Assembly (NCBI GenBank): GCA_049487715.1 | Contig: CP150561.1 | Coordinates: 1 to 64,000 of the forward strand | DNA from: Pycnococcus provasolii | Lineage: Eukaryota > Chlorophyta > Pseudoscourfieldiophyceae > Pseudoscourfieldiales | DNA length: 64,000 nt | Direction of reading: 5' to 3' | Part shown: positions 52,999-62,215 of the stretch, piece after piece | Numbering within the stretch: position 1 is the stretch's first letter | Layout of the letters: each line of letters opens with the position of its first letter | Notes under the pieces: generated by a model | The model's database searches: none | Told to the model about the DNA's origin: nothing | Seen by the model: only the letters and a program-made list of their open reading frames with translations | Made by a program: the position numbers and the translations under genes

Positions 52999-54513
52999 TC
53001 AGAGTCGTCTGTCTGAAAACCACGCGCGCATCGCGTCGGCGCCGGCGTAAAATGAACCAAGCACCACGATGGATCCGTCTCTGCCGACACAGTTCGCCGC
53101 ATTGCGCATCGCAGACACCACACCCCCGTCACACCACGTCGACTCCTCTGGCTTATTGTACAAGTCGTACAGCGCCTTGGGAGCATGAAACCTCGAGGAA
53201 TCGCCATTGACGGATGAGGAGGAAAACACAACGCGGTTCAGCCTTGAAGCATGCAGCACGTCCATGATGCCCGACGCATCTTTGTCGTTCATCAGCGCAA
53301 CCACTGCGGCGACGCGTATGCTGCTTGGCAGCACGTCTGGGTTCTCACGTGCAGCCTCGGCAAGCCTGCGATTTCGCACAGCCTCGATCGCCTGGCTGAC
53401 TGATTCTGGAGTGTGTGCGCCGTCAACGACGACGACGGGCCAATCGTCCCGTCCCTCGAGCACCTCACCGCGTCCACGTGGCGGCGTCCAATGTGCAATA
53501 CCTCTGACGAACATCTCGTTGCTTAGGATCTGCGCCAGGTCGATGCCGAGCTTGCCCTGCCCCTCAAACACGTCACCGTTCTGAGATATGATGGCAAGTG
53601 CGAGTGCGAGCACCGCCTCGATATTCGTATGTGATGCCGGTGCATAGCGCAGACGCGTGGGAATCTGCACATTCTCAACTTCACGACGACCATCGGGCGC
53701 GGTGTACACAAAGCCATGTCGTGCTGTGGGGTTGCTTTCGCTCGGGATGAGCGTACCAGCCGTGTGAACTCGAGCTCCAGCCGCCTCCGCCGTCTCGACA
53801 AGCGCGCCGCGAACACCGCGCTCGGTCTGCCGCGCGACAACGAACGGGCGCCCTGACGCCGCGATGCTCGCCTTCGACTTGCACACCGATGCGAGCGACC
53901 CGCCAAGAGCCGAGGCGTGCTCGTTGCTGACGTGCGTGCACAGAACGCCGAGTACTCTGTTCGCGCGCGCAACGTCGCCGTCGCCGTCGCCGTCGTTTCT
54001 CTGGCCACGTCCGCCTCCGAAGACGTTCGTGGCGTCTGACACTCCGCCCAGTCCAGCCTCCATGACAGCAACGCGCACGTTGGCGTCAGCAAAGTATCTC
54101 AGAGCCAAGCACGTAAGCACCTCGAACCTCGTGATGGCACCGCCCGCCTCCTCCTGAGCGGTGCGCACCGCGGGCGCGTACGTTTCGAACGCACGTAGCA
54201 GCGCGGCATCGCCGACGTCGCCGTCGTCGTCTTGGTTGGTTAAGACTCTGACGCGTTCCGAGAGCGCGAGAACGTGCGGTGACGTGTACAGCCCGACGTT
54301 AACGTGCCCCGAAGCTGCAAACACGCGTGCGAGTAAGCTTGCGCACGACCCCTTTCCCTTCGATCCGACGACGTGAACGGCGTGCATACGATTCTGCGGA
54401 TTCCCAAGGTGTCTCAGCAAGTCGTCGACGCGTTTGAGTGGGAATCGTTCGTTCGCGCAATCCGTGGCGGCGTTGCGCGGCACGCCTGACGCTTCGTGGT
54501 TGACGAGGCACAT
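52999..54513 (-). CDS. FPGS: Folylpolyglutamate / dihydrofolate synthase (Mur-ligase family)
   Basis: About 504 residues from the ATG at 54513; the open frame extends to 54591. Diagnostic Mur-ligase features: SGVPRNAATD, RFPLKRVDDLLRHLGNPQNR, the P-loop VVGSKGKGSCAS, LYTSPHVLALSERVRV (substrate loop) and VMEAGLGGVSDATNVF. The enzyme adds glutamates to folates, and in DHFS variants glutamate to dihydropteroate, using ATP. Similarity to relatives appears to begin a few residues upstream of the first Met (LDVFLND), and the stretch before it (MLLLACRLLPAV-like, from a TTG) could be part of an organelle-targeting leader. The real start may therefore lie in an undetected upstream exon. The gene is convergent with the tRNA ligase gene. 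Confidence 0.85.
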   Translation of the reverse strand: MCLVNHEASGVPRNAATDCANERFPLKRVDDLLRHLGNPQNRMHAVHVVGSKGKGSCASLLARVFAASGHVNVGLYTSPHVLALSERVRVLTNQDDDGDVGDAALLRAFETYAPAVRTAQEEAGGAITRFEVLTCLALRYFADANVRVAVMEAGLGGVSDATNVFGGGRGQRNDGDGDGDVARANRVLGVLCTHVSNEHASALGGSLASVCKSKASIAASGRPFVVARQTERGVRGALVETAEAAGARVHTAGTLIPSESNPTARHGFVYTAPDGRREVENVQIPTRLRYAPASHTNIEAVLALALAIISQNGDVFEGQGKLGIDLAQILSNEMFVRGIAHWTPPRGRGEVLEGRDDWPVVVVDGAHTPESVSQAIEAVRNRRLAEAARENPDVLPSSIRVAAVVALMNDKDASGIMDVLHASRLNRVVFSSSSVNGDSSRFHAPKALYDLYNKPEESTWCDGGVVSAMRNAANCVGRDGSIVVLGSFYAGADAMRAWFSDRRL

Positions 54514-54591
54514 GTCATTTAGAAACACGTCGAGTGAGCGAGACGGATGACAGATGACGGCAGGCAGCAGACGGCAAGCAAGCAGGAGCAA

Positions 54592-55057
54592 AGGAGACGG
54601 GTTGCAAGATGGGTGGCAAAGAAAACCGTAAGCACAACATCAGCATCAGGCACTAAATAAAACTCGAGTACTGAGCATGTAATAACCAATATGTGATCCT
54701 ATCCTATCCTACGTGGCAAAGTCAACGTCGAGCGAAAAACAAACAAACCGCCATACCTAAAATAAACCTTTCAAGAGCCTCGAGGGGAAGGTCCGAACCG
54801 AAACCCCGAGGAGGTGGATTCAGGTTTGGGTTTCTGGGTTAGGGTTTCTGGGTTAGGGTTTGGGTTTCTGGGTTAGGGCTATGGTAGGGGTAAAAGGTTT
54901 TTGTCCCCGTCAGCCCGCCACGGTGTGCATCCGACCTTCATCTTCACCCTGTCCCATTTTATTTTTGTTGGCTTTTTTTGAGCGTTTTTTTTTGTCTGTC
55001 CTGTCGTTGTCGTTTTATTAATACAACTTCGTTGGCAAGCTACCATACTTGTAAAGC
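54592..55057. other. Intergenic spacer with interstitial telomere-like repeats
   Basis: Between 54820 and 54890, GGGTTAGGGTTTCTGGGTT-type units recur four times, 170-240 bp before the PP28 start codon. Poly-T stretches follow at 54975-54995. No gene is seen. Confidence 0.55.
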
Positions 55058-55603
55058 ATGGGAAGAAAGGGACGTGGCGGTGGCGGTAAGCGCGGGTTCA
55101 TGAAGAACGCAGTTAAGGGGGGAGGGCGAGATTCAGACTCAGACTCAGACAACGACGAAGGGTCAAACCAGCACGACCAGCCGCCTCCGAGGCAAAACGC
55201 CATGGCGGGTATGCTGCCTCCCAACTCGTCGGACGAGGAGGAGGAGGGGGAGCAGGTGCAGAGACAGAGGGAGCAGGTGCCGCCCGCTTCGGCAGATGCC
55301 TCGGGGAAGGGGAAGGCTCCAGCAGCAAACGACGGTCAGAATGGAGGGAACTCTAGCGACGACGACGACAGCAGCAGCGACGACAATGCAACACCTGTGC
55401 CTCACATAGTTCAAGCGGGGGGAGGGAGGCGCAAGAAAGATGCACTTGACCCAGGGCAGGTCACAGAGGATATGGCGCGGCTCGCACTCGTGCGCAAGCG
55501 CCGCGAGGAACAACGTCTGCAGCGCATCAAGGATGAGGGGTTCGACCGATTTCTTGTTCCGGGAACGCCAGGCGGGCCGCCAGCGGGCTGGAAGCCCAGC
55601 TGA
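55058..55603 (+). CDS. PDAP1: PP28-family phosphoprotein (PDAP1/HASPP28-like)
   Basis: A 181-residue protein with a basic GRKGRGGGGKRG start and acidic serine tracts that fit casein-kinase-2 sites (SDSDSDNDEG, SSDEEEEGE, SSDDDDSSSDD). The conserved PP28 helix lies at residues ~140-165 (DMARLALVRKRREEQRLQRI), followed by FLVPGTPGG. Small, acid-stable and highly phosphorylated proteins of this family bind PDGF-A in animals, but their general cellular role is unclear. The length matches the family (about 180 residues). Confidence 0.75.
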   Translation: MGRKGRGGGGKRGFMKNAVKGGGRDSDSDSDNDEGSNQHDQPPPRQNAMAGMLPPNSSDEEEEGEQVQRQREQVPPASADASGKGKAPAANDGQNGGNSSDDDDSSSDDNATPVPHIVQAGGGRRKKDALDPGQVTEDMARLALVRKRREEQRLQRIKDEGFDRFLVPGTPGGPPAGWKPS

Positions 55604-56044
55604 AAAGCACAGGCTATGACAGTAAAGTAAAGTAATGGAGTTGACTTCGTCAAACAACGCTCGTCCATTCACACCAGTCGTCCATCACTCAACCGTCCTC
55701 CAGCCACTGCCCCATGGTGCCACGTCTCAGTCTGGTCAGGGGTATTTCTGCGGATTTCAGGGATCCGCTGTAGAACAATTTCCCTTGACCATGTAAATTG
55801 GGGAACTTTCTTTGTTTGGGGATCCCGGTCGAGCAATTGTTTTTGTTGTACCTAGTAGCTTGTTGTGCGCAGTCATGGCGTCTTTCGCGTTCCTAGCGAA
55901 CAGGAGGAAGAAGAGGGACCCTATTATTTATTGAGCCGGCGCCTTAACTCTATCCTACTATCGCGCGGTCGGCGATCGCCGATCCAGCAGCAGGACTAAG
56001 GAGTAGTAAGGACTAAGTGACTAACCAAAGGATGAGCAACAAAG

Positions 56045-56180
56045 TCCACGTACAGATCGCCGGGCTATGAGATTGTCGAGTTCATCCGCGACCACGGGGG
56101 CGACACCATGCCGGACACGGTGATGCCGTTCTTCATCTTCCTCGCCCACCTCATTTCGTTTGGCGTGCTACGACCCCCTC
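56045..56180 (+). pseudogene. Coding relic, upstream piece
   Basis: One plus-strand frame reads YEIVEFIRDHGGDTMP then MPFFIFLAHLISFGVL before running into the A/T tract. It has good codon use but no start and no continuation in frame. It appears to be half of a gene split by the low-complexity tract at 56.2 kb. The family is not recognised. Confidence 0.3.
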
Positions 56181-56239
56181 CCTTAAAAGGGGGAAGAATA
56201 TAAAATTAAAAAAATTGATTTTTTCTTCTCATTATAAAA

Positions 56240-56241
56240 TT

Positions 56242-56275
<34 letters not shown>

Positions 56276-56293
56276 CTTTTTTAAAAGTTTTTA

Positions 56294-56330
<37 letters not shown>

Positions 56331-56340
56331 AATAAAAATT

Positions 56341-56391
<51 letters not shown>

Positions 56392-56400
56392 ATAAAAAAA
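56240..56400. repeat. Long T and A homopolymer tract
   Basis: Runs of ~27 T, ~18 T, then ~21 A, then ~43 T, with short breaks, span 160 bp. Adjacent T and A runs are self-complementary. Such a structure is unusual in this otherwise GC-rich region and may be an assembly artefact or an integration or slippage scar. Confidence 0.9.
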
Positions 56401-56650
56401 AAACTCCCGGACTACGTGCAGTCGGCTCTTCCTCATTCGTCGTCCTGCGACTTTGAGATGAATGGCGTGTGGAATGGCGCGTCCCTGGCTCCTCCTCGGC
56501 GCGTCGAAGTAAAGACGGCGCAATTATCATCATTCCATTCTTCCCAAAAAGGCTGGGTTGCTAAATGGCACAATGTGAAGCGAGCTGAATCATGGCTACA
56601 ACGAGAAGTACTTCATTTAGGACCCCGACGTCATCTGCTACATACAACGA

Positions 56651-56935
56651 GTGATGTATTGCTCGATGTTGGGAGCATCGGAGGAGGAGGTGGATGCGCG
56701 ACTCGGCAGCTCGCGTGTGCCGCGCCCGCGTGACGTCGTTGCCACGACGCTCCGCGTGTCGTGGAAGTGGCGCAAGGTGATCGCGCGTCTCAATGCGCTC
56801 AAGCTTCGGTTGGACGCGATGGAAACCGACCGTAATGCGGGCAATGGGTTCCGCTACATCGGCATCACGTGTGAAGGGCCGAATCCGCCGGAGCCGCGCC
56901 GATTGTCCCATGGTCTAAGGAGAGTACCATTATAA
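56651..56935 (+). pseudogene. Coding relic, downstream piece
   Basis: A 94-residue ORF (MMYCSMLGASEEEVDARLG...ALKLRLDAMETDRNAG...GITCEGPNPPEPRR) with protein-like composition but no upstream continuation; in-frame stops lie before 56650. Its position after the homopolymer tract suggests it belonged with the 56045-56180 piece. No family is recognised, and a minus-strand ORF here is a shadow. Confidence 0.3.
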
Positions 56936-57090
56936 ATGTTGTCGCGTACTTCAACAAGAGAGGTGGTATGGCACCACCGCTAGGCGTCGTGGAGAATGGA
57001 CGTCGAAGTTACCGACGAGGACCTCTACGGTGTATAAAAGGATTGGTCTTGGTGTGAACAAAAATCTGAAAGCAACATTTCCTACATACT

Positions 57091-58890
57091 TCAGCGCTGT
57101 GAATCCTGGAAAGATGGCATCGATGGCATTGGCGGCATCGGCGGCATCGGCGGTCCTCCCCCTCCGCCGCCGCCACCGCCGCCGCTACGAAGCATGGCAA
57201 GCAGCGCTGCGCCTGAGTCGGGCGGCCCGCCACGACCACCTGGAGGCGGCATATGATGAGGTCCACCACGACCACCTGGAGGCGGCATATGATGAGGTCC
57301 ACCACGACCACCCGGAGGAGGCATATGATGAGGTCCACCACGACCACCCGGAGGAGGCATATGATGAGGTCCACCACGACCACCCGGAGGCGGCATGTGA
57401 TGAGGTCCACCACGACCACCTGGAGGCGGCATAAAATGAGGTCCACCACGACCACCCGGAGGCGGCATACTGTGCATATGAGGTGGAAGCGAGGATGGGG
57501 GCGGCATTGGTGGCATGCCTGGCATTGGTGGCATGCCTGGCATGGCTGGCATCGGCGGCATCGGCGGTCCTCCCCCACCGCTGGCGCCTCCCCCGCGCAG
57601 CATCGCGAGGAGCGCGGCGCCAGAGTTGGGCCGCGCGGCGCCAGAGTTGAGCGGTGGCGCGGCACCAGATTTGAGCGGTGGCGCAGCGCCAGAGTTGAGC
57701 GGCGGCGGCGGCGCGCCAGATTTGAACGGCGGCGGCGGCGCGCCAGAGTTGGGCGGCGGCGGCGGCGCGCCAGAGTTGGGCGGCGACGCAGCGCCAGAGT
57801 TGAGCGGCGGCGGCGCGCCAGAGTTGGGCGGTGGCGGCGGCGCGCCAGAGTTGGGCGGCGGCGGCGGCGCGCCAGAGTTGGGTGGCGGCGGCGGCGGCGG
57901 CGCGCCAGAGTCAAGCGGCGGCGCAGCGCCAGAGTCGGGCGGTGCAGCGCCACCACTGGCCTCCATCGATCCGAAGAGGTTGGCGAACCGGCTTCGTCCA
58001 CGAGGCTCGTCGTCTTTTTTGTTTTCGCGTCCGTCGTCTTCCAGGGCCACGGTTGGCACGTCCGCTGCAAGGAGCCACTCTTCCGCCTTTTTTGGCACCG
58101 CCTGCGCGACTGAAGCTGGCGGCGGGGTCTGTGCGGGCGCCGGCGAAGAGTCCGGCGCGGCCTTTCCCGCCTTTTCTGCTGCCCACTTGGCGCGCATCAT
58201 CTGCCTTTCCTCTTCGATCGAGAGCATCATGAGCTTCGCAGCCTCGGGGTCGGGCGGCGGCGGCGGCGCGCGTGCCTTGTTGTTTGGTTCTCGCGCGCCC
58301 TCGAATCCCGGCGGCGGTGCTCCCGCACGTTTGTGCTGCTGTGCTTCCGCCTGCTGCATAGCGATTCTGTTTTCTTCTCTGGCGACACGCCAGTCTCTTT
58401 CGTCCGCGGGATGCGAGGTTCTGGTATTCCTGTGCGCGTTCCTGTCTTCTTCCCGACTTCCTCGTCGGTTTCCTCCTCCTCCTCCTCCTTGTAAGGACGA
58501 CGCGTCGTCCCCACGGTCACGTCCCCCCAAGTGCCCGTCTCTGTCCCCTCCTCTGTGGTTTTGCCTGTCTCTCCTGTCCGTGCCAGAGAGACCCGACGAA
58601 GGACCGCCGTGGTGACCCTGACCGTGGTGGTGGTTGGAGTGATTAGGGTGATCTTGTGTTGAAGCCAACCCCAAGCGAGAAAGAGCTGGATGTTGTCCTT
58701 GTGAAGAATACTGAACTCGCCTTCGGGACGCAAGGAAGGAGGAAGGCTTGCCTGAGATGATGATGATAAAGACTCTAACAAGAGACGCGTGTACGTGATT
58801 CGAGCTTGACGAGAAGCAGAAGAAGAACCTTCTTCTTGAGCTTGAGGAGACATTGACGACTCCATGATAGGTAGTGTCGTCTTCTGTCAA
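57091..58890 (-). CDS. Proline/glycine-rich repeat protein, hypothetical
   Basis: A 599-codon ORF. The N-terminal part is Ser/His/Arg/Gly-rich (GGDRDGHLGGRDRGDD). The middle has a helical DERDWRVAREENRIAMQQ and a KLMMLSIEEERQMMRAKW segment, then SRFANLFGSMEA. The C-terminal half is low complexity: ~14 'NSGAPPPPP'-type units, then 12-residue GGRGGPHHMPPP units from a 36-bp minisatellite. The annotated start is a TTG. An ATG at 58865 (MESSMSPQAQ) is in another frame and would need an intron around 58740-58760. The SRFANLF stretch recalls mRNA-binding or decay adaptors, but this is weak. Formin-like or RNA-granule roles remain guesses. Confidence 0.5.
   Translation of the reverse strand: MTEDDTTYHGVVNVSSSSRRRFFFCFSSSSNHVHASLVRVFIIIISGKPSSFLASRRRVQYSSQGQHPALSRLGLASTQDHPNHSNHHHGQGHHGGPSSGLSGTDRRDRQNHRGGDRDGHLGGRDRGDDASSLQGGGGGGNRRGSREEDRNAHRNTRTSHPADERDWRVAREENRIAMQQAEAQQHKRAGAPPPGFEGAREPNNKARAPPPPPDPEAAKLMMLSIEEERQMMRAKWAAEKAGKAAPDSSPAPAQTPPPASVAQAVPKKAEEWLLAADVPTVALEDDGRENKKDDEPRGRSRFANLFGSMEASGGAAPPDSGAAPPLDSGAPPPPPPPNSGAPPPPPNSGAPPPPPNSGAPPPLNSGAASPPNSGAPPPPPNSGAPPPPFKSGAPPPPLNSGAAPPLKSGAAPPLNSGAARPNSGAALLAMLRGGGASGGGGPPMPPMPAMPGMPPMPGMPPMPPPSSLPPHMHSMPPPGGRGGPHFMPPPGGRGGPHHMPPPGGRGGPHHMPPPGGRGGPHHMPPPGGRGGPHHMPPPGGRGGPHHMPPPGGRGGPPDSGAALLAMLRSGGGGGGGGGGPPMPPMPPMPSMPSFQDSQR
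57233..57469. repeat. 36-bp coding minisatellite, ~6.6 copies
   Basis: Units start at 57233, 57269, 57305, 57341, 57377, 57413 and 57449, with few substitutions (CCTGG/CCCGG, GGCGG/GGAGG). Each encodes 12 residues of the GGRGGPHHMPPP type on the minus strand. Confidence 0.9.
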
Positions 58891-59322
58891 CGAATAATGA
58901 ATGTGAGGGTATTACCTGCTGGCGTGTCACCCACCCTGTTCGACTGTTCCCTGTTCGGTGCAAAAACCTAACCTCATAACTCTTCCTGAACCCCGAAATC
59001 AATCATCATCGGGGGCCACCCCAGGGCCACCCTCTGCTCGTGCTCTCTGCTCGTGCTCTGCTCGGGGAACCTTCGGGGAAAGAATAGTCTAAGGGGAAAC
59101 CCCGAACTCCATACATAAAAGGGACTCTACAACCCTCCCTGACCTCGCCATGCGTCGTCCTCGCCATGCATGGCCTTGGCCTCTCCTATTAAAATAATGA
59201 ATGAGAGGGGATCCGTCCGTTGAACGAGTCAAATACCACTTTTTATGACGGCTCCGGCCTTTATTTCCCGGCTCCCCCAGCCTCTGGTCCATGGTGGGGG
59301 GTTTCTCGAAGCCTGTCATTCT
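58891..59322. other. Spacer, nothing recognised
   Basis: No convincing gene. It forms the left flank of the transposon and contains two short CTCTGCTCGTG repeats near 59030-59060. Confidence 0.5.
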
Positions 59323-59331
59323 TATTTTTAT
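59323..59331. repeat. Left target-site duplication (9 bp)
   Basis: TATTTTTAT immediately before the left TIR, repeated exactly at 60647-60655 after the right TIR. The AT-rich target is common for Mutator-type insertions. Confidence 0.9.
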
Positions 59332-59493
59332 GGGAGAAATACAGTACGCCCCGAGCCAGAAAATCGAAATTGCAGTACGCCCCGTTTTCGTCCTAGTTCG
59401 CCCCGGAAAGAAATCCTAATTACAGTACGCCCCGGTCTGAAATTCTAACCCTAACCCTAACCCCAACCCACTGTATTCTGTCGTTGTCCGGTT
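59332..59493 (+). repeat. Left terminal inverted repeat of MULE-like element
   Basis: Begins GGGAGAAATACAGTACGCCC. It contains four copies of an agTacGCCCC motif (59341-59352, 59372-59383, 59394-59404, 59422-59433), likely transposase-binding subrepeats. A telomere-like CTAACCCTAACCCTAACCCC stretch lies at 59445-59464. It is identical to the reverse complement of 60485-60646. Confidence 0.95.
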
Positions 59494-59595
59494 GTTGCCA
59501 CTTCGGAAGGAACTCCTTATCCTCACCGTATCTCTCATTCTTCTCCAGATTCTTCTTGGGGCATCATGAACTCCTCCTCTTCATTCTCGTCGTCC

Positions 59596-60438
59596 TCATC
59601 TCCTCCAAGTGTGGGCCTCGTGGGCCTTGCACAACCACTTGCCGTGGCAAAGTCTGAAAGATGTTTTGAAGGCACAGCCCTTTACAGGGCAAAGTGCGCG
59701 AACAAAATCAGCACTTTTTTGGCCTTTTCCATTAGGTCCGTCAGAGAAAGACAAAGCTTTCTTGTCTCTCTCTGCACACGCCTTAATGTTCGCAAGTACT
59801 GCACTGCGGTGCGGATAAGTTGTTGACCCAGCCACAAAGGTAACGTGCTCCGCCTCGCTGACTCTCATTGGCTTCAAAGGGCTTTCCATTTTCAAAATCT
59901 CAGCAGCCTCCTCCCGCCGCCTTTGCTGAAGCTCCTTCTTCACCTTCTTCTTTTCCGGAGTTGAAATTGGGGATACTTGAGCTGGACGTCCACGTCGCCT
60001 TTGTGTACTAGCATCCTCAGGATCATGCGCACCGTCTGCCGGAGGATCATGCGCACCGTCTGCCGGAGGTTCAAGCGCACCGTCTGCCGGAGGATCATGT
60101 GCATCGTCTGCCGGAGGTTCAAGCGATTCCGCTGCCGGAGGATCATGTGCATCGTCTGCCGGAGGTTCAAGCGCTTCCTTTGCAAGATCACCCCGCGTTT
60201 GAACTCCTCCACGTGCACGGCGCGTAGAGTGTGCCCGAGTCCTTGAAGCATCGTATTCTCCAACGCCACGACTTGAACCAGCTTGCGCGGTAAACAACGC
60301 GCGACTTGCAGCCGCAGATCGTCGTGTAGCTCCTCGCGATGTTGATGTCTGTGTGTTGTTCTCACGATTAAGTTGCAGCAATGTTGCTGCGACGTTCCCA
60401 CTTGGACTAGCTAGTACGGCACGCTGCCTGGGTGCCAT
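59596..60438 (-). CDS. MULE-borne protein with zinc-binding domain, no transposase core
   Basis: A 280-residue protein wholly inside the transposon. The N-terminal half is basic and disordered, the middle has 8-residue acidic repeats (DGAHDPPA/DGALEPPA), then a Lys/Glu helix. The C-terminus is CPVKGCAFKTSFRLCHGKWL followed by CKAHEAHTW, a Cys/His cluster resembling the N-terminal DNA-binding zinc domain of MULE transposases. The DDE catalytic domain that should follow is absent, so this may be a truncated transposase or a DNA-binding accessory protein. The start at 60438 is the first Met. Confidence 0.65.
   Translation of the reverse strand: MAPRQRAVLASPSGNVAATLLQLNRENNTQTSTSRGATRRSAAASRALFTAQAGSSRGVGEYDASRTRAHSTRRARGGVQTRGDLAKEALEPPADDAHDPPAAESLEPPADDAHDPPADGALEPPADGAHDPPADGAHDPEDASTQRRRGRPAQVSPISTPEKKKVKKELQQRRREEAAEILKMESPLKPMRVSEAEHVTFVAGSTTYPHRSAVLANIKACAERDKKALSFSDGPNGKGQKSADFVRALCPVKGCAFKTSFRLCHGKWLCKAHEAHTWRR
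60020..60175. repeat. 24-bp tandem repeat in the transposon ORF, ~6.5 copies
   Basis: GGATCATGCGCACCGTCTGCCGGA-like units alternate with GGTTCAAGCGC variants, coding 8-residue acidic proline repeats on the minus strand. Confidence 0.85.
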
Positions 60439-60484
60439 GGGCTCGAAATGTTTTGGCGCGAGAAATGGACAAAAAGGTCCAAAA

Positions 60485-60646
60485 AACCGGACAACGACAG
60501 AATACAGTGGGTTGGGGTTAGGGTTAGGGTTAGAATTTCAGACCGGGGCGTACTGTAATTAGGATTTCTTTCCGGGGCGAACTAGGACGAAAACGGGGCG
60601 TACTGCAATTTCGATTTTCTGGCTCGGGGCGTACTGTATTTCTCCC
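60485..60646 (-). repeat. Right terminal inverted repeat of MULE-like element
   Basis: Exact reverse complement of 59332-59493 over 162 bases; the first mismatch is at 60484 versus 59494. It ends ATTTCTCCC, followed by the 9-bp target duplication. Confidence 0.95.
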
Positions 60647-60655
60647 TATTTTTAT
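60647..60655. repeat. Right target-site duplication (9 bp)
   Basis: TATTTTTAT directly after the right TIR, matching 59323-59331. Confidence 0.9.
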
Positions 60656-60771
60656 TGGGTAGTTTTCACATCCGCTTTCATCAAAAGTCTCCCGATCACC
60701 GCTGCTCTCTCTACCTGGGTGACACCTACGGTGACGTAACTCCTCCTAGGTGGTTCTGTTGAAAGTACGTT

Positions 60772-62010
60772 ATGGCGCGCCGCGGTGGTTCGACGAAGTT
60801 CTACGATTTATTAAATGTCACACCCACGGCGACTCCGGAGGAAATCAAAAAGGCGTACAGGAAAGCCGCCATCAAAAACCACCCAGACAAGGGGGGCGAC
60901 CCGGAGAAATTCAAGGAAATATCAACCGCGTACGACGTACTCCAGGATGCAGAAAAGAGGGAAATCTACGACACGTACGGGGAGGATGCGCTCAAGGAGG
61001 GAATGGGCGGAGGTGGGGGGGGCAACCCGTTCGACATCTTCGAATCCTTCTTCGGGGGGGGCGGAATGGGAGGGGGACGAGGACAGCGCGGGCCCAAAAA
61101 AGGCGAAGACGTCACGCACGCACTGCAGGTCACCTTGAAGGACCTCTACAAAGGACTCACCAAGAAGCTCTCGTTGACGAGAAACGTCATATGCCCCAAG
61201 TGCGACGGAACGGGATCCAAAAGTGGTAAGCCTACCACGTGCCGAGGCTGCCGCGGACAGGGCGTGAAAGTCGTGCTCAGGCAGCTCGGACCGGGAATGG
61301 TGCAGCAGATGCAAATGGTGTGCCCAGACTGCGGAGGAAGCGGACAGGCCGTCGACCCGTCTGACACGTGCCCCGTCTGCCGAGGGGACAAGGTTGTGCA
61401 GGACAAGAAGGTGCTCGAAGTGCGCGTCGAGCCGGGAACGGAGCACGGAAAAAAGATCGTCTTCCGCGGCGAGGCGGACGAGGCGCCAGGAACGGTGCCG
61501 GGTGACATCATCTTCGTCGTGCAAATGAAGGAGCACGCGACGATGCGACGCAAGGGACATGACCTTTACACCGAGCTGGACATTGGACTTGCCGAGGCGC
61601 TCGCGGGAGTTGACCTTCCCTTCACGCACCTCGACGGGCGCGTCGTGCAGCTTAAGCTGCCTCCTGGCGCGGTGGCGCGCCCCATGACCTTCTACAAGGT
61701 GCCCGACGAGGGTATGCCCGTGCCTGGCTCGCCGTTCGAGAAGGGGTCGCTGTTCGTGCGCTTTAACGTTCTCTTCCCGTCTACGCTCGATGCCGACGCG
61801 GTGGCGGCACTGGAGGCGGCGCTGCCACCTCGGCCAACGCCGGACTCGACGTACTTTGAGGAGGCAGAGGAGTGCACGCTACGTGACTGCAACATCGAGG
61901 AGGAGTTGCGGGCGAAGTTGCACCAGAAGAGAGGTTCCGCTATGGACGAGGATGACGAGGATGACGGCGCTGGTCCTGGTGGGCAGCGCGTGCAATGCGC
62001 GCAGCAGTAA
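60772..62010 (+). CDS. DNAJA: Type I DnaJ (Hsp40, DNAJA-type) with CaaX-like tail
   Basis: A 412-residue, intronless J-protein. The J domain (residues 1-70) has the HPD triad at 37-39. A Gly/Phe linker (~76-105) is followed by the four-motif zinc domain: [24 protein letters not shown] and CPVCRGDK. Then come the two C-terminal client-binding beta domains, an acidic stretch and the end Cys-Ala-Gln-Gln. CAQQ is a farnesylation-type box as in Ydj1/DNAJA1/DNAJA2, suggesting membrane association. It stimulates Hsp70 ATPase and delivers clients, and could feed the same chaperone system as the OEP61-like receptor. It begins 126 bp from the transposon's right end, so its promoter may have been altered by the insertion. 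Confidence 0.95.
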   Translation: MARRGGSTKFYDLLNVTPTATPEEIKKAYRKAAIKNHPDKGGDPEKFKEISTAYDVLQDAEKREIYDTYGEDALKEGMGGGGGGNPFDIFESFFGGGGMGGGRGQRGPKKGEDVTHALQVTLKDLYKGLTKKLSLTRNVICPKCDGTGSKSGKPTTCRGCRGQGVKVVLRQLGPGMVQQMQMVCPDCGGSGQAVDPSDTCPVCRGDKVVQDKKVLEVRVEPGTEHGKKIVFRGEADEAPGTVPGDIIFVVQMKEHATMRRKGHDLYTELDIGLAEALAGVDLPFTHLDGRVVQLKLPPGAVARPMTFYKVPDEGMPVPGSPFEKGSLFVRFNVLFPSTLDADAVAALEAALPPRPTPDSTYFEEAEECTLRDCNIEEELRAKLHQKRGSAMDEDDEDDGAGPGGQRVQCAQQ

Positions 62011-62215
62011 GTGCCATGAAAAAAAAAATTGCCCCTTTTTCTTTATATCCAAAAATAGCAAAGGGCAAGTTGTGTCCCGCCTTATTTCCCCTCACACTCC
62101 ACCACAAATCCCACAGCCACATCGAACAACAAACAACAAACAACAAACGACAGTACGAAGTTTAAGTAAGATTTTTTCCAACTGAAACTTCACACACACA
62201 TGTGAAACGTAACTT

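Larger units (their letters stand above)
59332..60646. mobile_element. Mutator-like (MULE) transposon, non-autonomous, young
   Basis: A 1315-bp element bounded by perfect 162-bp terminal inverted repeats (59332-59493 and 60485-60646) and flanked by the 9-bp direct repeat TATTTTTAT (59323-59331 and 60647-60655). Long TIRs plus a 9-bp target duplication are typical of the Mutator superfamily. The interior encodes one minus-strand protein with a MULE-type N-terminal zinc-binding region but no transposase catalytic domain. Mobilisation would therefore need a transposase from elsewhere. Perfect TIRs and TSD indicate recent insertion, between the proline-rich gene and the DnaJ gene. Confidence 0.9.
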
